A stretch of 37,083 nucleotides of DNA. Origin: JBNLBS01 sp050303415 (GTDB lineage Bacteria; Pseudomonadota; Gammaproteobacteria; Methylococcales; Methylomonadaceae). Shown one piece after another: positions 1-7,152 of the stretch; position 1 is the stretch's first letter, and every line of letters starts with the position of its first letter. The notes beneath the pieces are model-generated. The model did not search any database and was not told where the DNA came from. It worked only from the letters and a program-made list of their open reading frames with translations. A program made the translations under genes and the position numbers. The DNA lies in the NCBI GenBank assembly GCA_050303415.1, contig JBNLBS010000022.1:1-37083 (forward strand), read 5' to 3'.

Positions 1-213
1 TCGACGGCATTAAACAAACGGGAGATCAAAAACAGGACGCCGCTTGATTCTCTATACACCAGATTTGACTATAGCTCCTAAATTTCGCATAAAGGATTAG
101 GCGTTTTGCGGGAATAATTATTTTCTAAATATTGTAAGTATCCATTACGAATTATCGGTATATATTTAGATGTTAATAATGTTATTGCGCGAGCAAAGTA
201 ACAATTTCTTTTT

Positions 214-240
214 TTGCATATGCGTCAAATTAGGTATCAT
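214..240 (+). promoter_or_regulatory. possible promoter of lpxD
   Basis: TTGCAT (214-219) and TATCAT (235-240) resemble -35 and -10 hexamers, but the 15-base spacer is short. The lpxD start follows 31 bases later with AAGGA at 255-259. The rest of 1-213 is AT-rich and shows no gene I can support. It may hold the trailer of a gene beyond the window edge. Confidence 0.3.
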
Positions 241-271
241 ACTCATAATCTTTTAAGGAACAAAAATAATA

Positions 272-1312
272 ATGACACTATCCATCCTAGAACTTGCAAA
301 ACAATTAAATGCTGAAGTTTTCGGTGGCGATGCATCGCTTCCTATTTATTCAACCGCGGACATCATGTCTGCCCAACAAGGACAGATTACGGTATTTACC
401 GATAAACGTTATGCAAAATATCTTACTGATTCCAATGCTTCGGCTTGCCTGGTTGCCAGTGATTTTTCTGCGAATGATATTCCTGAAGGTTTATGTCTTC
501 TTAAATGCGATGATCCTGAAATCAGCTTTATCAATGCCATCAATATTCTGCATCCGGCACGAAATTATGACAAAAGCATTTCTCCTGAAGCCTCTGTTGC
601 CGGCGATGCTATTCTAGGAAAAGATATTCACGTCGGCGCTTTTGCATTTATCGGCAATGGCAGTGAAATTGCCGATGGCTGTGATATTTTACCCGGTGCC
701 TATATCGGTAATAATGTCAAAATTGGTAAAAACTGCCAGGTTTATCCTTATGCGGTGATCTATGATGATTGTGTGATTGGTGACAATGTCATTATCCATT
801 CCGGTAGTATTATCGGTGCTGACGGCTTCGGTTATAAATGCCGTAAAGGTATCCACATTAAAGTACCGCAAGTCGGTAATGTCGTGATTGAAGACAATGT
901 TGAGATTGGCGCTAATACCTGTATTGACCGTGGCGCCCAAGGGGAAACCTTTATCGGTTCAGGTTCTAAAATTGACAATCTTGTTCAGATCGGGCACAAC
1001 AATAAGGTCGGTAAAAATGTGATCATGTGTGGTCATACCGGTGTCTCGGGTTCTTGCACCATCGGTGATAATGCAATTTTAGCAGGTAATGCCGGCATTG
1101 CCGATCACGTTAATATTGGTGCTCAAGCTGTAGTTGCTGCCCGCTCCGGTGTGGCCAGTGATATTCCGCCAAGAACTCAGGTTTTTGGTGCTCCAGCCAA
1201 GGAAAGACGAATTGCCTGGCGTGAACAGTCAGCATTAAGCAAATTACCGGATTTAATGAAACAGATTAAGGTAATGGAACAGCGTCTTGCTGACCTGGAA
1301 AAAGATAAATAA
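272..1312 (+). CDS. lpxD: UDP-3-O-(3-hydroxyacyl)glucosamine N-acyltransferase LpxD
   Basis: LpxD transfers a 3-hydroxyacyl chain from acyl-ACP to the 2-amino group of UDP-3-O-acyl-glucosamine, the third step of lipid A synthesis, in the cytoplasm. The 346 residues match the usual family length. An N-terminal uridine-binding domain (about 1-100) is followed by many left-handed beta-helix hexapeptide repeats (about 102-300, with recurring IG.N.. and IGD.. turns) and a C-terminal helix. The IGHN motif at 240-243 carries H242, which matches the catalytic histidine of E. coli LpxD (H239). The ATG at 272 has AAGGA 12 bases upstream. The gene stands alone here, not in the common skp-lpxD-fabZ-lpxA order, so it may be a second or relocated copy. 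The family call is firm. Whether it is the main lipid A copy cannot be told from this window. Confidence 0.95.
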   Translation: MTLSILELAKQLNAEVFGGDASLPIYSTADIMSAQQGQITVFTDKRYAKYLTDSNASACLVASDFSANDIPEGLCLLKCDDPEISFINAINILHPARNYDKSISPEASVAGDAILGKDIHVGAFAFIGNGSEIADGCDILPGAYIGNNVKIGKNCQVYPYAVIYDDCVIGDNVIIHSGSIIGADGFGYKCRKGIHIKVPQVGNVVIEDNVEIGANTCIDRGAQGETFIGSGSKIDNLVQIGHNNKVGKNVIMCGHTGVSGSCTIGDNAILAGNAGIADHVNIGAQAVVAARSGVASDIPPRTQVFGAPAKERRIAWREQSALSKLPDLMKQIKVMEQRLADLEKDK

Positions 1313-1321
1313 ACCAGACAG

Positions 1322-1339
1322 GGTAAATTCTTATTTACC
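1322..1339. terminator. small hairpin between convergent lpxD and fdhD
   Basis: GGTAAAT (1322-1328) and ATTTACC (1333-1339) form a perfect 7-bp stem with a 4-base loop. It sits at the convergent ends of lpxD and fdhD and overlaps the fdhD stop codon. There is no clear T tract, so termination activity is uncertain. Confidence 0.35.
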
Positions 1340-2152
1340 GGGCTGAAAAGCTATATTCTCTGCGCCGTTTAATACTAAAAAATGTTTGCCCTTGGCTCTC
1401 GAGATCATTGTTACTCCGGATTGCTGCGCCATTTTTAACCCCATTTGGGTAGCGCCGGAGCGCGACAGGACAATGGGAATCCCCATTTGCGATACCTTGA
1501 TTATCATTTCTGAAGTTAACCGGCCGGTGGTATAAAAAACCTTGTCAGCACCTGAAATATTATTCAGCCACATATAGCCGGCAATGGCATCAACAGCATT
1601 ATGCCGGCCAACATCTTCAATAAAAAAATCGATCTTGTCTTCTGAACATAAAGCGCAACCATGGACTGCACCCGCTTTTTTATACACCTCGTTATGCTCT
1701 TTTAACATATCAAGTATATGATACAAGGTGGATTGTTTAATACTGATTGCAGGCAGTTTTATTTGCTTTAACTTATCCATTAGCCGACCGAAAACGGTCC
1801 CCTGCCCGCAACCTGTAGTAACGGTCCTTTGCTCCATTTGCGATGAAAAATTTGTTTCCCCCAGATGGGTCACCACCGCAACAGCTTCGGTTTCCCAATC
1901 TACCTGGACCAGTTTTATATCGGCAATATTGTCGAAAAAACCCTGATTCTTTAAGTATCCCAGAGTAAGCAGTTCCGGACAGGTACCCATAGTCATCAGG
2001 GTCACAACTTCCTGTTTATCGACATAAATGGTTAATGCCCGTTCCCCGACCAATTCAATTTCTCTACATTGCCCTTTCTCATCAACAGCCGTTGAAATAC
2101 TGGAAAAACTGAGCCCTGCATCACTTAATTTGGGTTGATATAAATCAGTCAT
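1331..2152 (-). CDS. fdhD: formate dehydrogenase accessory sulfurtransferase FdhD
   Basis: FdhD moves sulfur from IscS to the molybdenum or tungsten bis-MGD cofactor, which formate dehydrogenase needs for activity; it acts in the cytoplasm. The 273 residues match the family length. The GRHNAVDAI block (about 183-191) and the YTTGRLTSEM block are typical FdhD signatures. The active loop reads TTGCGQGTVFG, so C115 is present but the second cysteine of the E. coli CxxC loop (C121/C124) is replaced. Another CxxC (C166, C169 in HGCALC) lies about 50 residues later. The gene overlaps the end of mobA by 8 bases, so the two are probably translated together. The likely client is the formate dehydrogenase at 7153-11640. 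The identification is strong; the meaning of the altered cysteine loop is inference. Confidence 0.94.
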   Translation of the reverse strand: MTDLYQPKLSDAGLSFSSISTAVDEKGQCREIELVGERALTIYVDKQEVVTLMTMGTCPELLTLGYLKNQGFFDNIADIKLVQVDWETEAVAVVTHLGETNFSSQMEQRTVTTGCGQGTVFGRLMDKLKQIKLPAISIKQSTLYHILDMLKEHNEVYKKAGAVHGCALCSEDKIDFFIEDVGRHNAVDAIAGYMWLNNISGADKVFYTTGRLTSEMIIKVSQMGIPIVLSRSGATQMGLKMAQQSGVTMISRAKGKHFLVLNGAENIAFQPGK

Positions 2153-2738
2153 GGTGAGCTTCCAATTCAGAAAGTTCGGACAGCGTATTGATATTGATAA
2201 AAATTTCCGGTTCCTGGCTAAAATCGACTTTGATCAGTTTATGTTGCTCCAACCAGCGGTCAATTTTGCGTTGCCCGCTGTTCAAATAGGCTTGCAGGCT
2301 ATCCTGTAAATCGGTTTTTATCGCTAAAAAGACAGGATGCAGTCTTTCACCATCAAAAGCCACACTGATGTCGGCCTGGTTATCTATCAGTGCTTTTAAT
2401 AAAGAAAGTAAATGTTCAGATTTAATCATCGGCGAATCACAAGGCATCACTAACAAAATATAGTGCTCAGCCGATATCATTGCAGTTAATATTCCAGCCA
2501 ACGGTCCATCATAGCTGTTTGTTTGGTCGGATATTACCGGGCATGAAAACTGTTGATATGCAGATAAATTTCGATTGGCATTAATAAAAAGCTGATCAAC
2601 AATCGGACTGATTGCATCAACTGCATAACTGATTAACGCGCGTCCTTTAAAACTAATCAGTCCCTTATCCTGATTTCCCATTCTGCGGGCTAATCCACCT
2701 GCTAAAATAACACCACTGACTTTAGTTTGTTGTTTCAT
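2145..2738 (-). CDS. mobA: molybdenum cofactor guanylyltransferase MobA
   Basis: MobA joins GMP from GTP to molybdopterin to make the MGD form of the cofactor used by formate dehydrogenases, in the cytoplasm. The 197-residue protein has the nucleotidyltransferase fold signatures in order: the GTP-binding loop LAGGLARRMG with the following DKG (about 13-26), DGPLAGI (about 77-83) and the metal-binding PCDSP (about 99-103). It is the first gene of a mobA-fdhD pair. Its ATG (2736-2738) is only 18 bases from the divergent ATG of the DUF302 gene at 2757, so the two promoters must overlap or lie inside coding sequence. No strong ribosome binding site is visible before this start. The nearby formate dehydrogenase is the obvious user of its product. 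Confidence 0.94.
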   Translation of the reverse strand: MKQQTKVSGVILAGGLARRMGNQDKGLISFKGRALISYAVDAISPIVDQLFINANRNLSAYQQFSCPVISDQTNSYDGPLAGILTAMISAEHYILLVMPCDSPMIKSEHLLSLLKALIDNQADISVAFDGERLHPVFLAIKTDLQDSLQAYLNSGQRKIDRWLEQHKLIKVDFSQEPEIFININTLSELSELEAHHD

Positions 2739-2756
2739 AATGCTAAGCTTTATCCG

Positions 2757-3218
2757 ATGAAAATATTAAAAGCCATATCAATTCTGCTTACGCTGTTATC
2801 TATTATAAGTTGTTCCAGTCAGCCGACAGGGGAATTTATTCAATATTACCAAGCAAAAACCGTAAAACCCTATGCGGATGTTTTAGCTGAGCTGGAAGTG
2901 GCAATTACCGAACATAATTTTAGAATAACCGGGCACAGCCATGTCGGCAAGGTTATTCGTGATCGAGGTACGAAAGACTTTCCTGATTACGATACCATTC
3001 AGTTTTGCAATTTAACGCATGCAAAAACTTTGCTGTTAATGTCCCCTCACTCTGTCAGGCACATGCCCTGCAATGTGGTGACCTATTTTTATAACGGTAA
3101 AACCATCATTCAAACCCATTTATTGCCAACCGATACCGACAACAGTAAATTGAATGAATTTTCAGCTACAATGAACCAAATGCTTAAAGACATTGTCGAT
3201 TTTGCAGCTGAGGAATAA
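2757..3218 (+). CDS. DUF302-type lipoprotein
   Basis: I read this as a lipoprotein with a DUF302-like domain; its molecular function is unknown. From ATG 2757 the protein is 153 residues. Residues 1-18 are a hydrophobic signal ending in the lipobox IISC, with C19 as lipidated residue. The domain that follows has the DUF302 pattern of an N-terminal helix (YADVLAELEVAI), then beta strands with IQFCNLTHA and the late strand Y-N-G-K-T-I-I. An upstream TTG start at 2727 would add ten residues in front of the signal peptide, so I prefer 2757. No Shine-Dalgarno sequence is clear. It begins a three-gene plus-strand group with the Uma2-like gene and another lipoprotein. The domain call is moderate; the lipoprotein call is good. 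Confidence 0.8.
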   Translation: MKILKAISILLTLLSIISCSSQPTGEFIQYYQAKTVKPYADVLAELEVAITEHNFRITGHSHVGKVIRDRGTKDFPDYDTIQFCNLTHAKTLLLMSPHSVRHMPCNVVTYFYNGKTIIQTHLLPTDTDNSKLNEFSATMNQMLKDIVDFAAEE

Positions 3219-3225
3219 TCTTTCT

Positions 3226-3783
3226 ATGTTAAATCAAGCCATAAAACCAGCAAATTATCAGGATATTATCGATTTACCGGAAAATATGGTCGGTGAGATT
3301 CTTAATGGTCAATTGGAAACTCATCCCCGACCTGCTCCTAAACATGCTTTAGCATCATCATCAGTTGGTGACGAATTAGTGTCCCCTTTTCAAAAAGGTA
3401 AAGGCGGTCCTGGAGGTTGGTGGATACTGGATGAACCGGAGTGTCATATTGGTGGTCATATCATGGTACCTGATCTCGCTGGCTGGAAAAAACAACGCAT
3501 GCCGTCCCTTCCTGATATAGCCTGGTTTGAAGTCGTACCGGATTGGATTTGCGAAATATTGTCTCCATCTACTGCCAGAGTCGACCGAATTGTTAAAATG
3601 CCCATTTACGCTGATTTAGGGGTTAAATTTATTTGGTTGATTGATCCAAACCTTCAAACATTGGAAGCCTACCAGCGGCAAGAAACACATTGGCTGTTAA
3701 TTGCCTCCTATGCCGAACAGCAAACCGTATCAATCGCTCCATTTGCGGAGCATAGTTTTTCACTTTCAACTTTATGGGAATAA
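3226..3783 (+). CDS. Uma2 family (DUF820) restriction-endonuclease-fold protein
   Basis: This 185-residue protein belongs to the Uma2/DUF820 family, which has a PD-(D/E)XK nuclease fold but no settled biological role. Family marks are the MVPDLAGW block (about 80-87, the PD aspartate), EILSPST followed by R and D (about 112-121), a lysine a few residues on, and the GVKFIWLIDP strand. These supply the usual acidic and lysine active-site positions. The ATG at 3226 has GAGGAA at 3210-3215. An upstream TTG at 3193 would overlap the preceding gene and has no better site, so I chose 3226. Uma2 genes are abundant in cyanobacteria and also occur in methylotrophs, often alone as here. Whether it cuts DNA is not known from the sequence. 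Confidence 0.85.
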   Translation: MLNQAIKPANYQDIIDLPENMVGEILNGQLETHPRPAPKHALASSSVGDELVSPFQKGKGGPGGWWILDEPECHIGGHIMVPDLAGWKKQRMPSLPDIAWFEVVPDWICEILSPSTARVDRIVKMPIYADLGVKFIWLIDPNLQTLEAYQRQETHWLLIASYAEQQTVSIAPFAEHSFSLSTLWE

Positions 3784-3794
3784 GAGATCCTTTT

Positions 3795-4169
3795 ATGAAA
3801 CACATTAAAACTTTATCAAGCCTAATCCTTGCCACAACAATTACCGGTTGTGCCATGTTTCAGGACAATAAAGAAGAAGTTTTTGTTAATGACTTTCCAA
3901 CACAGGACCGAGTCGACTATGTTTTAGCCTGTATTGCCAAACATGGCGGACTGACCTACATAAATCAATATAAATGTTCTTGTAAGGCGGATAAATTAGC
4001 GGAAAAAATCAGTTTTAAAGAATATGACGCGGCAAAAACTTTTAGTTTTTTGCGCAGAACGCCGGGTGAAAATGGTGCAATCTTTCGTGATCCGAAACAA
4101 TCCAAGGATTTACGTGCTAAATTACAAGCAGCAGAACAATACGCCGAAGAAAGTTGTTTTGCCAAATAA
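3795..4169 (+). CDS. small lipoprotein of unknown function
   Basis: I do not recognise a family. From ATG 3795 the protein is 124 residues with a signal segment and a lipobox ending TITGC, giving C19 as the lipidated residue. The mature part contains four further cysteines (in LACIAKHGG, KCSCKAD and near the C terminus in ESCFAK), which could form disulfides in the periplasm. The rest is polar and helical. An earlier ATG at 3774 would overlap the Uma2-like gene by ten bases and put seven residues before the signal peptide, so 3795 fits better. It is the last gene of the small plus-strand group and is followed by a strong hairpin. It converges with the SoxYZ-like gene, but a shared function is only a guess. 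Confidence 0.75.
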   Translation: MKHIKTLSSLILATTITGCAMFQDNKEEVFVNDFPTQDRVDYVLACIAKHGGLTYINQYKCSCKADKLAEKISFKEYDAAKTFSFLRRTPGENGAIFRDPKQSKDLRAKLQAAEQYAEESCFAK

Positions 4170-4184
4170 AAATAGAACGTTCAA

Positions 4185-4208
4185 AACCCTCTCCATAAGG
4201 AGAGGGTT
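4185..4208. terminator. bidirectional intrinsic terminator
   Basis: AACCCTCTCC (4185-4194) and GGAGAGGGTT (4199-4208) form a perfect 10-bp stem with an ATAA loop, lying between two convergent genes. Read on the minus strand the stem runs into TTTT, so it suits the SoxYZ-like operon best. It can also end the plus-strand lipoprotein transcript. Confidence 0.8.
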
Positions 4209-4215
4209 AACAGAC

Positions 4216-5055
4216 TTACAGGTCGACTCGATAAGTTTGCGAATAAGAGTTTCCGGAAGTGCACACTGAACGACTCGTTGGCTCTTCACAGGAAGTATCA
4301 GTAATTTCCGCTTTCAACTCACCCGCCTTTTCAGGAACAAAATAGAACCTGAAATTCGGGTCAGAACTGATGGCGATATCTGTTTTAGCCGTTAAGATCT
4401 TCTGTCCATTAAAAGACACGTTTAATTGTTTGACAAAATGTGATTTTTTGACAAAACGGGTCACTTGGTCCATTTGCATGCCGGTGATGTTCGGATGACT
4501 GATTAATAACTGCGCCAGTGTCGGCTTACCGGCAGTAACACCGTTATCCAATCTGAATTTCATTTTACCCAGACGTTTCATCGCCGCATCCAAATCAGCG
4601 CCAATCGGTGCTGAACAACCACCACTGGCTTTGACGAACTTTTTGCTCATATAGAAATTACCATCGTTGGTTTCAGCGATAGCGCGAACATAACTATAGG
4701 TATTGACCCGAACACGCATGGCCAAATCAGCCTTACCGGATGCCGGGGTAAATTCAAAATCACCAACAAACGGGAATGGGTTTTTATCGACTAAAACCAG
4801 AATTCTCTTAATATAGCGTGTATCGGTTTGTGGGATCTTACTGATAATTTTAAGCGGTACTAATGATGGATCTTCAGCTCGATAAGGCGCTTCAATTTCA
4901 ATAACATCATTGCCTTCCTGAATTTTTTTACCGGCAAAATATTGAGTTTTTAAAACATTATTCCAAGCCGTTTCGTCTTTCATTGCGGCTGAAGCCTGCA
5001 AGGGCGTCAGCAGTAAAGCTAATAAAAAGACTTTTAAAAACTGTAATTTCTTCAT
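4216..5055 (-). CDS. quinoprotein dehydrogenase-associated SoxYZ-like carrier protein
   Basis: This is a fused SoxY-SoxZ-like periplasmic carrier of the type found beside PQQ-dependent alcohol dehydrogenase systems. In the Sox pathway, SoxY carries sulfur intermediates on a C-terminal GGCGG cysteine; the role of the quinoprotein-associated version is not established. From ATG 5055 the protein is 280 residues, with a signal peptide (1-24, cleavage near ASA). A SoxY-like domain occupies about 30-145, the linker SGGCSAP carries C147, and a SoxZ-like domain follows from about 165. The start at 5055 has GAGGT just upstream and puts the signal peptide at the N terminus; the longer start at 5091 runs into the preceding gene. 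It is 23 bases downstream of the metallohydrolase gene, in the same operon. Confidence 0.88.
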   Translation of the reverse strand: MKKLQFLKVFLLALLLTPLQASAAMKDETAWNNVLKTQYFAGKKIQEGNDVIEIEAPYRAEDPSLVPLKIISKIPQTDTRYIKRILVLVDKNPFPFVGDFEFTPASGKADLAMRVRVNTYSYVRAIAETNDGNFYMSKKFVKASGGCSAPIGADLDAAMKRLGKMKFRLDNGVTAGKPTLAQLLISHPNITGMQMDQVTRFVKKSHFVKQLNVSFNGQKILTAKTDIAISSDPNFRFYFVPEKAGELKAEITDTSCEEPTSRSVCTSGNSYSQTYRVDL

Positions 5056-5078
5056 TTTATACCTCGAATATTGAAAGA

Positions 5079-5993
5079 TTAGTCTTCCCACTCCAGCTCT
5101 GCAAAAGCTGTAGTAATATTTTTACGATGGAATTGATCAAATAGAGACCATTGGTCTTTAGCAGAATAGCCAATTTCCTTAACTGCCTGCTCCAGATATT
5201 TACCTTGTTGAATAAACTGCCGTATTTCCTTAACCAGCATCTGCAAATAAGCCTTTTCCGGCTGCATTGCTTTGGGCCAGTCTTTTTCCACAGCACCGTG
5301 ACCCGGAATGACAACAGCGTAGTGATTTTTTTCCAGCCGGTTAAGCTCCTTTAACCAACCTAAAATACTGCCGTCAATGACCGGCAGGTGTTCGCGAAAC
5401 AACAAGTCGGATAACCATAAAGTATTGGTTTTTTCGTCATAAACCGATAAGTCATTATCTGTATGAGCACTTGGATGTGCCGTTAAAGATAAGAACCGTC
5501 CGCCCAAGTCAATTTGCAATTGAGTTTTTACCGGTAAATCAGGGGGTATTATATTTTTTTCAGTTAATTTAATTGCTAATTGGTCGGCGGCCTTATCAAT
5601 ATAATAAGTGCCTCTGGTAGCCATGGCTCGAGCCAGTTTATGATGTCCTATAAACTTAACATTTGCCGATTTAAACGCAATATTGCCATAAATATGATCG
5701 GGATGAACATGGGTATTGATGACATAACATACAGGTTTATCAGTAGTATTTTTAATGGCCTTTTTTAACGCCCATCCTTGTTGCGGATTACCACCGGTAT
5801 CGATGACAGCAACGCAATCCTGCCCGACAATAAAGCCGATATTGGCAATAGCGCCATGATTCTTGTTATCCGGTAATTCATGTTTACCAAAATGAACATA
5901 TATCCCGGGGGCTACCTGCTGAATTGACAGCCTGGAAACTGCAGCGACTGGCAGGGAAAGCAAGAAGCCCAATAAAAGTATAAAAGTTTTCAC
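5079..5993 (-). CDS. quinoprotein relay system zinc metallohydrolase (SoxH-related)
   Basis: A periplasmic metallo-beta-lactamase-fold hydrolase of the SoxH-related group that occurs with SoxYZ-like carriers near PQQ enzymes. The 304 residues begin with a signal peptide (1-18). The metal site is complete: THVHPDH gives H95, H97, D99 and H100, with later ligands in HPSAHTDND, LWLSD and IPGHGAV. Its substrate is unknown; a thioester or persulfide on the partner carrier cysteine is a reasonable inference from the family. It lies 19 bases after the LysR gene and 23 bases before the SoxYZ-like gene, so all three may be one transcript. Both type 1 and type 2 versions of this family exist, and I cannot say which this is without a profile search. 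Confidence 0.88.
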   Translation of the reverse strand: MKTFILLLGFLLSLPVAAVSRLSIQQVAPGIYVHFGKHELPDNKNHGAIANIGFIVGQDCVAVIDTGGNPQQGWALKKAIKNTTDKPVCYVINTHVHPDHIYGNIAFKSANVKFIGHHKLARAMATRGTYYIDKAADQLAIKLTEKNIIPPDLPVKTQLQIDLGGRFLSLTAHPSAHTDNDLSVYDEKTNTLWLSDLLFREHLPVIDGSILGWLKELNRLEKNHYAVVIPGHGAVEKDWPKAMQPEKAYLQMLVKEIRQFIQQGKYLEQAVKEIGYSAKDQWSLFDQFHRKNITTAFAELEWED

Positions 5994-6012
5994 GACATCC
6001 TCAATGTAAAGT

Positions 6013-6897
6013 TTAATTCAGACATAATTCCAAAAAAGCCCGCGTTACCCTGGATTGGATCTGATCCTTGGGTGCAATAATATTCAAATGCCATTTTAAC
6101 CCTTGTGCAGAATTAAGTCGTCTGGCAACCAAGCCTTTGTTTTCATGACGTAGCGCCTGGGATGAGGAAAAACCGATGCCTAGCCCGGCCCTCACAGATT
6201 CTTTAATACCGGCAACGCCAGTCACTTCGATATTAACCGGTGCCACAATTCCGGCTTCCAACAAGGCCTTTTCTATCACTTGTCGAGCTCCCGAGCCGGA
6301 TTCACGCCAAATGACCTGATGTTCATTAAATACGGTTAATGGCACAATATCTGGATAAATTCGGGCTATTTCGTGGTCCTCAGGTAATACAAGAACGATC
6401 TCATCATCCTGCCATGGAATTAGCTGGAAATCACCGGATAAAGCCGCATCCTCTATCGGCCCTTCAATAAACCCCAGATCTAAAGAATCCAGGTTATGCA
6501 GAATCTCTGCCGTATCAGCCGTCGTCATAAATACCTGAACGCCGGCATGAGCCGTTTGCAATTGAACCACATATTGCGGCAAATAATAACTGGCTATGGT
6601 CGTGGTTGAGCCTAAGCGTAAATTGCCGGTATTTATTTTTTGTAAACGCCTTGTGTATTCAATCGCCTGGGTATAATCCAGCTCCATTTTATTAGCATAT
6701 TCCAATAGACCAAATCCAGCCGGAGTTAATTGAATTTGATGTCCTCTACGCTCATAAAGAGGTTCGCCGACGGTGTTCTGCAATAATTTCAATTGCCCTG
6801 ACACTGCCGGTTGACCTAAGTGCAAATGTTTTGCAGCCAACGTAATACTTTTAAATCTTGCAACAATGGCAAAAGTTAATAAATGATTAGGATTCAA
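6013..6897 (-). CDS. LysR family transcriptional regulator, CbbR-like
   Basis: A 294-residue LysR-type regulator. The N-terminal winged helix-turn-helix (about 4-62) has the usual FAIVARFKSITLAAKHLHLGQPAVSGQLKLLQ pattern, given here in two parts: FAIVARFKSITLAAKHL and HLGQPAVSGQLKLLQ. A linker helix and a periplasmic-binding-protein-like effector domain (about 90-294) follow. It is divergent from the formate dehydrogenase genes across a 255-base gap, the classic arrangement for a LysR protein controlling its neighbour. On its own strand it is only 19 bases ahead of the metallohydrolase gene, so it may also affect the SoxYZ-like pair. The effector is unknown; formate or another C1 metabolite is inference from position. 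The family assignment is certain. Confidence 0.93.
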   Translation of the reverse strand: MNPNHLLTFAIVARFKSITLAAKHLHLGQPAVSGQLKLLQNTVGEPLYERRGHQIQLTPAGFGLLEYANKMELDYTQAIEYTRRLQKINTGNLRLGSTTTIASYYLPQYVVQLQTAHAGVQVFMTTADTAEILHNLDSLDLGFIEGPIEDAALSGDFQLIPWQDDEIVLVLPEDHEIARIYPDIVPLTVFNEHQVIWRESGSGARQVIEKALLEAGIVAPVNIEVTGVAGIKESVRAGLGIGFSSSQALRHENKGLVARRLNSAQGLKWHLNIIAPKDQIQSRVTRAFLELCLN

Positions 6898-6977
6898 ATT
6901 AATTTCCTACAGTCTTAGTCAAGAAAGTTTATGATATGATTAAACATGCACTGGCGGCTGTATTAGAAAGTAATAAT

Positions 6978-6992
6978 ATCATTTTTTCTGAT
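6978..6992. promoter_or_regulatory. candidate LysR box in the fdh/lysR divergent region
   Basis: ATCATTTTTTCTGAT is an inverted repeat (ATC-N9-GAT) with the T-N11-A core typical of LysR sites. It lies 81 bases upstream of the LysR start and 161 bases upstream of the formate dehydrogenase start. The match is short and the region is AT-rich, so it is a candidate only. Confidence 0.4.
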
Positions 6993-7152
6993 GCTTGCTT
7001 TAACAAATGATGACTTGAACCTTATATGACAGCTAAGTTAAAGTGCCCAAACTAATGTTAAAAAAGTAACGACTACTTAAACAATATTGTGCTTTAACAA
7101 AATTTAAAGTCTAAGCCCTGCTCTAAGTACAGGATAATGTGGAGGAAAAAGT

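Noticed and set aside
689..940. Opposite-strand open frame inside lpxD
   Set aside because: It mirrors the periodic hexapeptide codons of lpxD, has no ribosome site, and the encoded protein is low-complexity.
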